Assembly: GCA_014529385.2 (NCBI GenBank)
Contig: CM043968.1
Span: 27,595,013 to 27,659,012 of the forward strand
DNA length: 64,000 bases
Direction: 5' to 3'
Origin: Adiantum capillus-veneris
Taxonomy: Eukaryota; Streptophyta; Polypodiopsida; Polypodiales; Pteridaceae
Each line of letters begins with the position of its first letter. Within the stretch, counting starts at the first letter, position 1. Both the position numbers and the translations under genes were made by a program. The notes under the pieces are model-generated. The model made no database searches. It was not told where the DNA came from and saw only the letters and a program-made list of their open reading frames with translations. Positions 35,803-46,539 of the stretch are shown here, piece after piece.

Positions 35803-38097
35803 TGAATCATCTTCCAAAAGATCCCGACAAGAAGCATCATCCAATTCTAAGGCCATGGCTCCAAAATCAATAAAGAGAGAAACAGAATTGTCGTTTGTGG
35901 ATGCATTGGCTTCATCATCTTCGAGTTCGTCATCCTCCATCTCATCATCTTCATCATCATGACACTCATCCTCGCTAAGACTTGCCGCCACCGGACTTGA
36001 TTCATAGACCTCCCTCTCCTCTGTCTCCCCCTCATCCAAAGTAGGAGGTGGAAGAGGGTCAAAGATGGTCTCCACTTCATTAGTGGAAAAAAAGGTTCTT
36101 CCTCGAGGTGTTACGGGAACTAGGAACCAAAGTTTTGGTTGGTGGATTGTTGGGATACAGATGATCTATAGAAGAGAAGCTCAAAGTGAGTAACATTGGT
36201 ATAATTAATGTTACAAGCAAATAAGAATAAACAAGGTAGTCACTCACCTGCTCACAGTTGTGTGGTAAAACTAAATTATCATACCTACCTGTGTGATGCA
36301 CACTAGAGTCCACCATGTAGAGGCCATTCTCATGTCGTCTAGACACATTTGCAAACCACTTGCACTCAAAGATGAAGGTATGAAAGGTTCTAGAATTAAC
36401 CTTTAGTATCCTTTCAATAGTTCCATAGTACCTGGCGTCATCACCATCTGTGTAAAATTTTCCCATGATACCACAGTCCATGGTGGTTCTACGCTCGTGA
36501 ATGTGGCGCATATGAAAGTGACGACTCTTTGACCACATAGAGTTAAAGCAAAGGCACTACAAAAGAGGAAAATATCTTTGATCAATTACAAAGATAAAAT
36601 CAAGAAAAAACTTTATGGTTTAGGTATATGAGTACTCTACCTTTGGTACACAACCTCGTGCATACTCCCATTCTTTGTCGGTGATGTCCTCTCCGCACGC
36701 TTTTGCTTCGGTCATTCTCTCATGAATCCACTTTGCACTAATGAGACCTGGAAAACATGCAAGGTGTCTAGGCATTGGGGGTTCCCTTCTTCCTCCATGT
36801 GATTGTTTCCATGCTTCTCTCTCTTGTAAACGCCTTGCCTTTGGCATTGTCCGCAACTCCACCCACTTGGTCATAGCCTTTGCATTGAGATACAAAATTT
36901 ATTGGCCACTGGGATAGATTCATATCCATGTTAAATAGCTTTTCCTTTCCACTTGGCAAGTGTGAAGTCATCCTTGAATCTTCCTCATCTTACCACGTGG
37001 AGTCTTGTGGTGTGTCTTACTAGATCTCCAAGTTTGAAAATAACATTTCTGACTTTCTTGTCCCGACATATATACATACTTATGAGCAGAATGAACTTCA
37101 ATGTAAATTAAGGGAAGGTAAAATGAGAGAAAGACATACACACAAAATATAGATAGATTAGGGAGAGGGACATTACCTGAAGCATATTGTGCCAATCATG
37201 CGACTTCAACCCATACAATTGAATGCTTCCACGCTTCTTTGCTTTTGTGAAATCTCCCTTTAGCAACCCCATGTATCCTATTGGTGTGCGAATAGATGCA
37301 ATGGTACCCTTCACTTTGTTTAATTCTTCTTTGGCTAGCACCCATGGTGCTTTAGGAAGCATACTCTTTCGATTGGGGACACAACATGGAGTAGTAGAGG
37401 TGGGGAGACATTTCAAGACCCTCAAATCCTCCCTCTCACCCAATGAGTCCTTCTTGCCAATATTGTGGTCCCACAGTGTTTGGGCTACATTCTTGAGTAT
37501 GTGCATGGGATCCGAGAGGTGTTGTATTTTTAATTATTTTCAATATGGAAGCCTTGAAAATATGGAATACCTTGACATACCTGTTGGTAGAGGACATGGA
37601 GCCGGATTGTTGTTGTAGTGCTCTTCCTAAATGGTTGCCCAATTTGCTATCTTGAACTTTAGAGGTGTCTTCCCATGTTGGAGCCTTGTGCTTGCTATGA
37701 ACTTGGGGTAAGAAATGATGGTTGTTTGGATAGATTACCTTGCGCAACAATGGCCAGAAGTTTATGTTGGTGCTAGAGAAAGCTTCTGGTCTTCAAACAT
37801 AAGTAGCAAAAGAAAGTTTAGCTTCTTCAGTAGTTCTTGTGAAGAAATATGCACCATTGGCAAGTCCCTTGTCACCTAGAACACCGCAACATCAAAATGG
37901 CAATGACAAGGGTCCTATAAGTCGAGGTGATGGTGAAATAAAGGTGGCCAAATCAATAACACGTCGGGCTTCCAATGGAACTGCCGCAAAGAATACCATT
38001 GGAAAACCTGCAAGCAAAAGAGGGCATGTTCCCACTATTGAACGTGTGCAGGTGTCTTCCAGCTGGATCAAAGGCCCGGGGAGGTCACCTAATAAAA

Positions 38098-38319
38098 ATG
38101 TAACCTATCACGTGAGTTCAACAGAAGGGTATTTAAAGTTCTTGAAACTTACAGAAATGTATATACAGAAGGGCATTATTTTTTCAGTTTTGAAAAACTT
38201 ACATATTTTAAAAGAAAAGGGTATATTATATTCCTTAAAAAATTCACAGATAAGGGGTTTTACAAACATGTCTTGAACGCACGTGATATGATAGTTTTAC
38301 ACATAGTGAACCCCCTGAG
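38098..38319. repeat. About 220-bp repeat, copy 1, inside the CACTA gene
   Basis: Alignable with 38,871-39,085 in the same orientation: TCAACAGAAGGG, ACAGATAAGGG, TAGTGAACCCCCTGAG. The two copies flank the exon at 38,438-38,866. Confidence 0.8.
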
Positions 38320-38870
38320 ATCAAAGGTGCTGGCCTACAAGACATAGCAGAATTGGCAATGCAACTATAGGTTGAGTCTCGGAGCTGGTTTCTGCAGTTT
38401 TTTGAGGGGGCTTTGGACAACGGGTTTCAAGTTGATCTCATGGCGGATATAACTCCTCAATGAGGGGCTCAAGATAGACGTCAATATTTGACACTTTGTA
38501 CTTCCCTGGCACAAGCAAGGAAAGAAGTATATTGACCTTCTTGGTTGTCTCCCATGGTGGAATATTGTAGTTGATGATCACCACATGCCAAGTGCTCCAT
38601 GAAGTAGTCTTAATGTCGAAGGAGTTGACATCATTACTTGCTAACCCAAGCCTCAAGTGTCGAGGGTCCAACCCAAACTCTGGCCATTGAGTTTTGATGT
38701 GCCTCCATTCAGGTGAATCGATAGGGACACACACCATTCCATCATTTGGGTGGTGGTTGGCGTGCCACGTGAGAAGTTCCACGGTATACCTGCTTTTATA
38801 TATGTGTTGAATGCAAGGAATAAATAGAAAATGTTCAATACCTTGCGGCTCGGTGTGGTCACTCATTTAT

Positions 38871-39085
38871 ATGTAAACGTATCATGTGAGCTCAATAGAA
38901 GGGAATTTTTAAATCCTTATTTTACACATTTTTTACATACAGAAGGGTACCATTTAAAGGGGCCATTTATAGTTGATAGGAAAAGGGTTATTTTTATTCA
39001 TGAAAAATTTACAGATAAGGGATTTTTTAAAATAGGCCTTGAACGAACATGATATAGAGGGTTTGCATATAGTGAACGCCCCGAG
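38871..39085. repeat. About 220-bp repeat, copy 2, inside the CACTA gene
   Basis: Counterpart of 38,098-38,319. It lies downstream of a GTAAGG that could be the donor of the intron it occupies. Confidence 0.8.
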
Positions 39086-40003
39086 CCTTACAAGGTAGGT
39101 GCACCCCGCTCACTCTGATCTTGTATCGTGCTTCGCCGCACACAGGACATGAGGTAGCATGTGCATGCTCATTGCGATATAACATGCAATCATTGATGCA
39201 ATCATGAATTCGCTCATTCTCCATGCCAAGTGCAATGACATACAATCTAGCTTGTCGATGATCTGGAGGCATGTGGTGATCTTTTGGCAACATTTTGCCC
39301 ATCAAAATACAACAAACAGGCGAATCAATACAATCGCAAAGAGGTGGCACCGTAAAGTGAGAGAGATGTATAAAAATCCATATTTCAAACTTACCCAAGG
39401 AGTGCAACGACACTTGCATTGCTCCAATTGAATTTTTCTTGCAAGTTGAGGACTTCCAACGATGCCCAGAGTATTGAGTACTGTGCACCGTTGTAAAGAG
39501 GTGTTTAGGCACTCATCATCAATCTATCCTCCGTTGTCCTTGCCCGTTGAGTGCATGGCTAGCAATCCGCCTTGCACACATCGCGTTCATGAGCCAGTAA
39601 CTCATCACACATGTCAAACATGTGCTCATCCTCTACCTCAAAGTGCAATTGAGATGCCATAGGAGTTGTCAAAGTAGAGATAATTTGTCCAATAGATCTT
39701 GCCTCTACCGTTCGGCCTTGCGCATCGGCACACTACCACCAAAAATAGACCACTGAGTAGGACTCTCATCTCTCCGAATGCTTTTTTGAGGATGCCAAAG
39801 CCCTTTGTTCTCCCTGCTCTCCAATACAATGTGCCGCAAGCGAGGGATTGCCCTTTTGCACTTGGCACAAGGACAAGGGAGTTTGTCCTTAATCCACTGA
39901 TCGCGTTTAGGGCCTCCAAGGGGGCCACGATCATCCTAGTCGACGTCTTGCACATGCGCAAAATAGAGAGGATGTTTAATTCAAAACATTTATATTTAGT
40001 CAT

Positions 40004-40323
40004 ATGTGCCCTAAAAAATAAATAATTAATTAGAAAAAAATATATATTCTAATAAAAAAGAGAAATGAATATAAATTCAAAGAGAATAAAGTGTAATGAG
40101 TGCTACAATTTCTTTTAAATAAAGTACAATCGGGGTGCACACTAAATGGGTTGATTTTTTAATTACAAATATATAAAGTACTTTAAAAATGCACTTAAAA
40201 AACATCTAAAAGTACTAAAAAAATAAGTACTCGTAAAAAAGTTAAAAGTCGTCATCAAAAAACTCTCAGACTAAAAAAGGAAATTATTGATATCAAAGGG
40301 TAGAGGGGGTGGTTTATACCACC

Positions 40324-40360
<37 letters not shown>

Positions 40361-40390
40361 ACCACCCCCCCTCTTCTACCTTGAATACAT
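40004..40390. other. AT-rich spacer with a (C)35 run
   Basis: No gene. The C run is at 40,326-40,360, directly before the LTR element. Confidence 0.7.
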
Positions 40391-41310
40391 TGTTGGGTGC
40401 ATTTTTGACACCCCGTTTTTTGTAAATTTGTATATACAGACATGACGCCCGATGTCAAAAGTGTGTGTGGGCTATCTTTTTGTGGTTCTTTTATCTTGAT
40501 TTAGCAAACACATGTACATGCACTGCAAGTCGCTAGTCTAGTGACAGCTGTCAGGCTGCTGTAAGTGCCCGTGAGTGAGATTTTTGAAGCGAGACTTGTA
40601 TATAAATTAAAATCATGTACAAACTTCAAAACGTTCAGCCAAACATAAAAAATTTACAGGTTTTAGCTCGTTGTGTCTCCTTGGTGCTTTTGGATGCAGT
40701 TTTTTGCCCCGACTAGCCTTCTCTACGTGTAGTCGTGCTGGGACAGCTTTCTGTTCGCGTCAATTTTGCTCATGGAGGAGTATGGAATCAAATTTGGTCA
40801 TCTTCATCTTTCTCGCGAGTCATTTCTCAAGCTTTCTCTCAAGCTTTAAAGTGCCCCAATTGGAGTTGTGCTCATCAGGTTACGACTAGTTCTCTGCAGG
40901 GTTATGGCTATGGCAGCCTAGTGGCAAATTGTGTGCTGACAGAATTGGAGGGCATGTATCAATGAATTGTGGAATTAATGTTGAAGTTATGGGTTTGTGA
41001 TGCTTGATTGTGAAAGGAGAGGCCCTTGTATTGATCTTCATTGGTCGGCGTGTGCTGTAAATCCGTGCTTTGACAGGGTTTTGCTCCTATGTGACATAGT
41101 CTCTTGGGTGGGCGAAGGCTAGTTAATTCCCAAGGGTCTACTCCTAATGGACTTGTGGTGTTTCAAAGGGATTTTGCAAAGCTTTTGGTTTCTTGTAGTT
41201 CTCTTTCAACGCTCTTGGGTGACAGCGAGGCGTTTCAGTTTGGTTTGCTTGTTTCCCAACAGTGTTTTGCTTGTTTCCCAACAACGTTTCAGTTTTCTTG
41301 TTTCCCAATA
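40391..41310 (+). repeat. 5' LTR of the gag-only element
   Basis: 920 bp. It carries a possible TATA box (TGTATATAAA near 40,598). Its last 70 bp hold three copies of a GCTTGTTTCCCAACAGTGTT-like unit where the other LTR has one, explaining the length difference. A short open frame (40,671-40,889) is also present in the other LTR, simply because the LTRs are copies. Confidence 0.88.
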
Positions 41311-41316
41311 GTGTTT

Positions 41317-41334
41317 TGGTGCCCGCCACCGAGG
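41317..41334 (+). other. Primer binding site candidate
   Basis: TGGTGCCCGCCACCGAGG, six bases after the LTR end. It resembles the TGGCGCC..TGCCGGGG class of plant retrotransposon primer sites. Confidence 0.6.
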
Positions 41335-41356
41335 ATCTTCTTCAAGTGACCTTCAA

Positions 41357-42076
41357 TTGACAGCTTTGATGGCTATGGTGACAAAGTTTCCAAGGTTCTA
41401 TGGTCATGTAGGTGAGGATGCTGATGCATTCATTGAAAAGATGGAGTTTTCTTGTTTGATGGCAAATAAGGAAGATCTAATGATTATGCTCAAGATTTTG
41501 TTCTTTTGCTTGAAAGAAGATGCAAGGATATGGTATGATGAGTATGAGTCTTGGTGGAAATCATCTCAACCTCCATTGGTGATGACTTATGATGCATTAA
41601 AGAAGGCTTTTCTTGATAAGTTCAAGAAGGTAGAGGACCCAACGGATGTATGGCACTCCATTGAAGGACTTGTGCAATGTGATGGTCAAAGTGTAGATGC
41701 CTTTGTCAAGGAGTTCAATGCTTTGTGGAGAAGATGGTGTGTTTCTTTGGGAAGTGATGCTCCTCCTCTTATGCTTAAAAAGTGTATGTTTATGCAAAGT
41801 TTGAGAGCTGATTTGAAGTTAAAAGTTGAGCTTAAAAGGCCACTTACATTTGAGGATGCAGTAAAGATTGCAAAGCATAAGGAATGGAAGTTAGAGAGAA
41901 TGCAAGAGCTTGAATTGCAGGGTGATATGGAGCCGAAGGTTTCTCTATGCATTGATGTAGGTAAAAAGAGTGCCTCTAATGTAACATTGTATCATGATGG
42001 TTCTCTTGGGAAAGAGAAGAAATCATATAATGAGGAGAAAGATGCTAAGATGAATGTACCCACCATGCCATCTTGA
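41357..42076 (+). CDS. Retrotransposon gag protein
   Basis: 239 aa, open from 41,357 to TGA at 42,074-42,076. It shows the Retrotrans_gag pattern: FPRFYGHVGEDADAFIEKME, LKEDARIWYDE, TYDALKKAFLDKF, GQSVDAFVKEFNALWRR and LRADLKLKVELKRPLTFEDA, ending with KEWKLERMQELE. This is the capsid core that assembles the particle. No CCHC zinc knuckle follows. The same frame reopens after one stop (42,077-42,340), so the original protein may have been longer. The start could be the ATG at 41,357 or the next one a few codons in. Confidence 0.85.
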   Translation: MTALMAMVTKFPRFYGHVGEDADAFIEKMEFSCLMANKEDLMIMLKILFFCLKEDARIWYDEYESWWKSSQPPLVMTYDALKKAFLDKFKKVEDPTDVWHSIEGLVQCDGQSVDAFVKEFNALWRRWCVSLGSDAPPLMLKKCMFMQSLRADLKLKVELKRPLTFEDAVKIAKHKEWKLERMQELELQGDMEPKVSLCIDVGKKSASNVTLYHDGSLGKEKKSYNEEKDAKMNVPTMPS

Positions 42077-43018
42077 TTGTTTATGCCACTTAATGGTGCT
42101 TTACATGCCAAAGGTGATGTTTCTACCAATGTGAAAGTTAATGAGAAGGAAAAGGATGCAATTAGTGAAGTCTTAAAGAAGGATCATGATGAGAATCAAG
42201 TTGTAGATGCCATTGTTGATGTGTCCAATGTGAAAGATGAGCATGTGGGTGATGAAAAAGTGGATGTTGAGTATCCCTCTCCTTTATGTGAAGTAGTTGA
42301 GAATGATTTGCAAGTCAATGAGGATACTTATATAAAGTAAATGATGTGAATGAAGAGATCTCTCAAATGCATGATATTGTTGAGTCTTTTCCACTAAATT
42401 ATGTTGCTATTGAGCATGTTGTGGACCTTGCTAATGAGGACATTTTCCATGAGGACTCTCATGCTTGCATCTATGATGATGTATGTAGCCATGCCTTGAT
42501 CAAGAAGGAGAATTTGGAGGTTTTTGAGGATGTGGAAAGCCATGAAAATGTAATATGGATGCCTAAATATGTGATGGCTAATGATTCCTCGATTGATCCT
42601 TATGCTAAGGATAGGAAGCTATGTGTAGAAGATGTCCTACCTATCAAGCATGGTATGGTTGAATTGGATGGATGCTTAATGAAGAGTGGGGAGAATGAAA
42701 TGGATATGCATGAGGATATAAAAATGGATGAGATAAAAGTTGAAGACTTTTTGGATGAGATGTTAAAGGATTCCTTGCATGCTATAATGATGAAAGGGTG
42801 TTTCTTTGTTGTATTTGTTGAGAGTACTTTATGCCTAAACAGGATCTGGATTCTACATATGGTTTATGCTTTGATATTGGGAGTGACGCAATTGATATGG
42901 TTGGTGTTTCTTCATGCAATTTTTGCTTATGTTGTATGGCCCTTTGATCCGGGTGGACAATATGTTTATGCTACTGCTGAGCATACATGCTCTAGCAGAC
43001 TGGGGGGTTGGCAAACTA
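42077..43018 (+). pseudogene. Acidic extension of the gag-only element
   Basis: The frame 42,077-42,340 continues gag after a single TGA. A frameshift near 42,340 leads to 42,346-43,053. Both are rich in Asp, Glu, Val and His and lack repeats or enzyme motifs. The end of the second frame becomes strongly hydrophobic (WILHMVYALILGVTQLIWLV and following), which could encode one or two membrane segments. The last part runs over the G-rich tract (43,001-43,010) into the 3' LTR. Function is unknown. Confidence 0.5.
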
Positions 43019-43890
43019 TGTTGGGCGCATTTTTGACACCCTGTTTTTTGTAAATTTCTATATACGGACATGACGCCCGATGTCAAAAGTGTGTGTGGGA
43101 TATCTTTTTGTGGTTCTTTTATCTTGATTTAGCAAACACATGTACATGCACTGCAAGTCGCTAGTCTAGTGACAGCTCTCAGGCTACTGTAAGTGCCCGT
43201 GAGTGAGATTTTTGAAGCGAGACTTGTATATAACCTAAACTCATGTAAAAACTTAAAAACTTTCAGCCAAATGTCAGAAATTTGCAGGTTTTAGCTCATT
43301 GTGTCTCTTTGGTGCTTTTGGATGCAGTTTTTTGCCCCGACTAGCCTTCTCTACGTGTAGTCGTGCTGGGACAGCTTTCTCTTCGCGTCAATTTTTCTCA
43401 TGGCGGAGTATGGAATTAAATTTGGTCATCTTCATCTTTCTCGCCATTCATTTTTCAAGATTTCTCTCAAGCTTTAAAGTGCCCCAATTGGAGTTGTGCT
43501 CATCAGGTTACGACTAGTTCTCTGCAGGGTTATGGCTATGGTAGCCTAGTGGCAAATTGTGCGCTGACAGAATTGGAGGGCATGTATCTATGAATTGTGG
43601 AATTGATGTTGAAGTTATGGGTTTGTGATACTTGATTGTGAAAGGAGATGCCCTTGTCTTCATCTGCATTGGTCGGCGTGTGCTGTAAATCCGTGCTTTG
43701 ATAGGGTTTTGCTCCTATGTGACATAGTCTCTTGGGTGGGCGAAGGCTAGTAAATTCCCAAGGGTCTACTCCTATTGGGCTTGTGGTGTTTCAAAGGGAT
43801 TTTGCAAAGCTTTTGGTGTCTTGTATTTCTCTTTCAACGCTCTTGGGTGACATCGCTATAGAGGTGTTTCAGTTTGCTTGTTTCCCAACA
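43019..43890 (+). repeat. 3' LTR of the gag-only element
   Basis: 872 bp; readily alignable along its length with the 5' LTR, with scattered substitutions. Confidence 0.88.
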
Positions 43891-44640
43891 ATGTTTGTAT
43901 CCGTTTGAAATGACGTTGCACGGTAATATCCGCGGTAATGGACGCGATAATAGCTGCGGTAACAGCCGCGGTAATGATTGGCGCCTTAATAAGGAAGAAG
44001 GATAGAGTATGCCACGTTTTTGCAACCCACTCTACCCTCTTCTTCTCTGCCATCGCGCTTGCTCCGAGCTCCCTCCTACCTACTCCACCTCCCACATGTT
44101 AAGTATGGAGCCTGATTTACCCTTGTAATTTTCTGTGGTAAAAGCGCACATTTGTAGGGCCCCCATTATGAGGAGAAGCCATCGTGCGTGAAGGAAAATC
44201 ACTCACCGGAAACCAAAATTTTCACAGTCAAAAATAAGGGGCAACTTTAGGGGCCTCGGGGGCGGAAGCCCCAGAGACTTTTTTTTCCCTCGCCGGAATA
44301 TTCCTTTTTGCCGGAATATTATGGTCGGAGGGCGGCCGGAAAGTGGTCGGAAAACAACCGTCGGTTGGCCGATGGTCGGAAGTCAATGGTCGGTGGCCGT
44401 TGGCCGAATTCAAAAGCGGACTTGTCTTCTCAAGGGCGGCCACACATGGGCGGATTGAAGGGTCCGATTTGGACTTATTCACACAAGGGCGGCTACACAT
44501 GGCTGCCTCTCATAAGATAGGGAAGCCCTTTTGGCCTATGAAAGGAGGCCATTTCTACACATATTTCATAGTGTGAAGTTGATGCAACAAGGTGAGTGTG
44601 AGGTGGTGAGAGTGAAGCAAGGCGGGAGCTCTATTAAGGG
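43891..44640. other. GC-richer spacer with short internal repeats
   Basis: Contains several GCGGTAAT(A/G) words near 43,920-43,980 and clustered CGGTCGG/CGGCCGG words near 44,320-44,410. No gene was recognised. Confidence 0.5.
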
Positions 44641-44857
44641 TTTAATCCCTTTGTAAACTACTTCTTCTTTTGAAGTGCTAAAGCCATTGAGTGGCTGCTT
44701 TCCCGTGGACGTAGCCCACATTAGGTGAACCACGTATATCGTGTGTACTCTCTCTCTCTCTCTCTCTCTACTCTATAATCTCTTGTGTGTGAAATCTATC
44801 TCTCTCCATTAAGTAATCTACTCAAATATCTATTTAGCTACATCTTATTTCTTAACA
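44641..44857 (+). repeat. Copia LTR copy, inverted relative to 47,858-48,108
   Basis: Reverse complement of most of 47,858-48,108: TTTAATCCCTTTGTAA, CATTGAGTGG.TGCTTTC, GGACGTAGCCCACATT, CCATTAAGTAA and CTTAACA. It contains its own (CT)n run (44,748-44,769), where the other copy has (AT)n(AG)n. No primer site follows, so it is a solo or truncated LTR. Confidence 0.8.
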
Positions 44858-45168
44858 CCACACCCTCACTCTCTCTCCCTTGTCCATCTCTTTCCACCTT
44901 CTCCCTCACACACATAACAATACGCACGTGCACGCACACACACACACATTATAAGTTAGGGTTCAAGGAGGAGTTTTGGTTTGTTTGCAATGGATTCATC
45001 AAAGGGGTTTGCTGCAATTGTCTTTAGACGCTCAACCTAACGGACAACCTTTCTACAACTTAAGGTAATCACAAAACATCCCCCCCTCCCTCTTTCCCTA
45101 TTGTATTCTACTTCACAAACACACACACACACACATTTACATGCATAAATGTAGAAACAAAGTGAGAA

Positions 45169-45170
<2 letters not shown>

Positions 45171-45231
<61 letters not shown>

Positions 45232-45324
45232 CCTCATTCATTTGGCGTAGAGAAATAGAGAAAAACGGAGGAAGGAGATAGAGAGGAAGATAGAGAAAGA
45301 GAGAAAAATGGAGGAAGGAGAGAG

Positions 45325-45369
<45 letters not shown>

Positions 45370-45407
45370 AGGGAGAAATACAAAAACAGAGAGAGGGGTA
45401 GAGAGAC

Positions 45408-45470
<63 letters not shown>

Positions 45471-45616
45471 AGAGAGAGAGAGGAATAAATAGAGAAGAGA
45501 GAGGGAAAGATAGAGGGATGGAGAGAGAGAAAGAGATAGAGAAAGAGAGAGAGAAAGAGAGAGATAGAGGGAGAGAGAGAAATAGAGAAAGAGGGGGAAG
45601 GGAGAGATAGAGAAAG

Positions 45617-45660
<44 letters not shown>
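45171..45660. repeat. Long purine-rich tract, (GA)n with interruptions
   Basis: About 490 bp of almost pure A/G on the + strand. Uninterrupted (AG)n runs lie near 45,171-45,227, 45,329-45,362, 45,421-45,467 and 45,624-45,659. The open frames on - of Leu/Ser repeats are its translation and not genes. Confidence 0.95.
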
Positions 45661-45661
<1 letters not shown>

Positions 45662-46539
45662 GATTAAAAAAATAGGTAATAAAGAGCAATGGTTGTAGGC
45701 AAAGCAACCATTTTGTGGTGTGCGTAGTGCGGGTATGCTTCTACTTCTGTACAGTGCTTTGAAAAAGACCTTCTTTACGTGAAACCAATGGAATTCAAAA
45801 ATTACTTTCTACTCTCTTCTCCTTACCTTCTCTATCTTTCTCTCTCTCTTCCTATCTCTTTCTCCCCATGGACGCGGCATTAGGTTGAGCTGCTTTCAAC
45901 GGTTTCGTACCTCAGAATGGAGGCAGGAATGCAATGATCACAGTAATCCCTCAAACAAGGAGCTGATGTAAAGAGATGCTGCACAAGAAGCACAATAAAG
46001 GAGCTCTACTTCAAAGCACTTTACAAAAGTAGGAGCACTCTCGCACTACGCACAACACAAAACGATGGCTACATTTACAACCATAGCTCTTTATTCCTAC
46101 TCAAAATGATGGCTACATTTATGTAATTGTATATATATTTGTGTGTACATATATATTTTTTAATGCATGTATGCAGACACTAAGTACGTGAGCATAGCAC
46201 ACGAAAGTTAGACACTTCCTCTTGGATATAGTCCTTTTTTAATCATGGCGTTGCGGTCATTGATCCACTCATGCATGGATTACTGCAACGTACCTTTGAT
46301 TTTACCAGGGTTGAGACTGTGATGATATCTAAAGAGGTGCCACTTGACCTTTGGCCACTACTAGCCCCGTCTTGGGTCTACTAGTATATATATGTACCTA
46401 CGTGCTTATGTGCATATATACTTGTGTACATATATATAGATGAGTGAGTAGGGGGAAAAGCTAAATCTCTTATTGCTCTTTGTAATGTAGATGTCAAAGA
46501 GAGACCACCTGGTGGGGAGCAACCATCTGGCTCTTCTTT
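45661..46539. other. Spacer without a gene
   Basis: A short CT-rich stretch near 45,838-45,860 and AT-rich DNA near 46,125-46,160 and 46,385-46,440. The left end of the copia remnant fades out here. Confidence 0.4.

Larger units (their letters stand above)
35803..39950 (-). pseudogene. CACTA (En/Spm) transposase, TNP2-like, with introns
   Basis: Read on -: the N-terminal Cys motif KLPCPCAKCKRAIPRLRH near 39,860; TPLYNGAQYSILWASLEVL near 39,470; then LPKDHHMPPDHRQARLYVIA, IHDCINDCMLYRNE and CPVCGEARYK (39,120-39,290). The frame 38,438-38,866 has YKSRYTVELLTWHANH, WPEFGLDPRHLRLGLAS, INYNIPPWETTKK and NIDVYLEPLIEELY, hallmarks of the Transposase_21 family. 37,108-37,506 matches its end (LKSHDWHNMLQ). 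36,248-36,538 is DUF4216-like (YYGTIERILKV, FIFECKWFANV). A plausible intron 36,166-36,247 (GTGAGT...TATAG) joins to an acidic C-terminal exon ending near 35,803. Some inter-exon DNA is expanded by repeats; the large gap 37.5-38.4 kb lacks expected catalytic parts, so it is probably defective. Confidence 0.88.
40391..43890 (+). mobile_element. Gag-only LTR retrotransposon (TR-GAG-like), 3.5 kb
   Basis: Two long direct LTRs (40,391-41,310 and 43,019-43,890) begin TGTTGGG and end CCCAACA (CCCAATA in the left copy), a perfect inverted terminal heptamer. A primer site follows the left LTR and a G-rich tract precedes the right one. The 1.7-kb interior encodes a gag protein and acidic frames, but no protease, RT, RNase H or integrase. 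This is the organisation described for plant TR-GAG elements, which must borrow pol enzymes. No target duplication was found (TACAT on the left, ATGTT on the right), so an end may be altered. Confidence 0.85.

Noticed and set aside
37839..38276. 145-aa frame on + inside the CACTA region
   Set aside because: No family signature, overlaps the 220-bp repeat, and lies opposite to the transposase; probably chance.
40255..40458. Gly-rich protein on -
   Set aside because: Produced by the C run before the LTR.
40671..43517. 72-aa frame conserved at 40,671 and 43,299
   Set aside because: Conserved only because it lies in the two LTRs of one element.
40381..43900. Target-site duplication for the gag-only element
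   Set aside because: Left flank TACAT and right flank ATGTT do not match.
45037..45707. Leu/Ser-repeat proteins on -
   Set aside because: They are translations of the (GA)n tract; every frame of a dinucleotide repeat is open.
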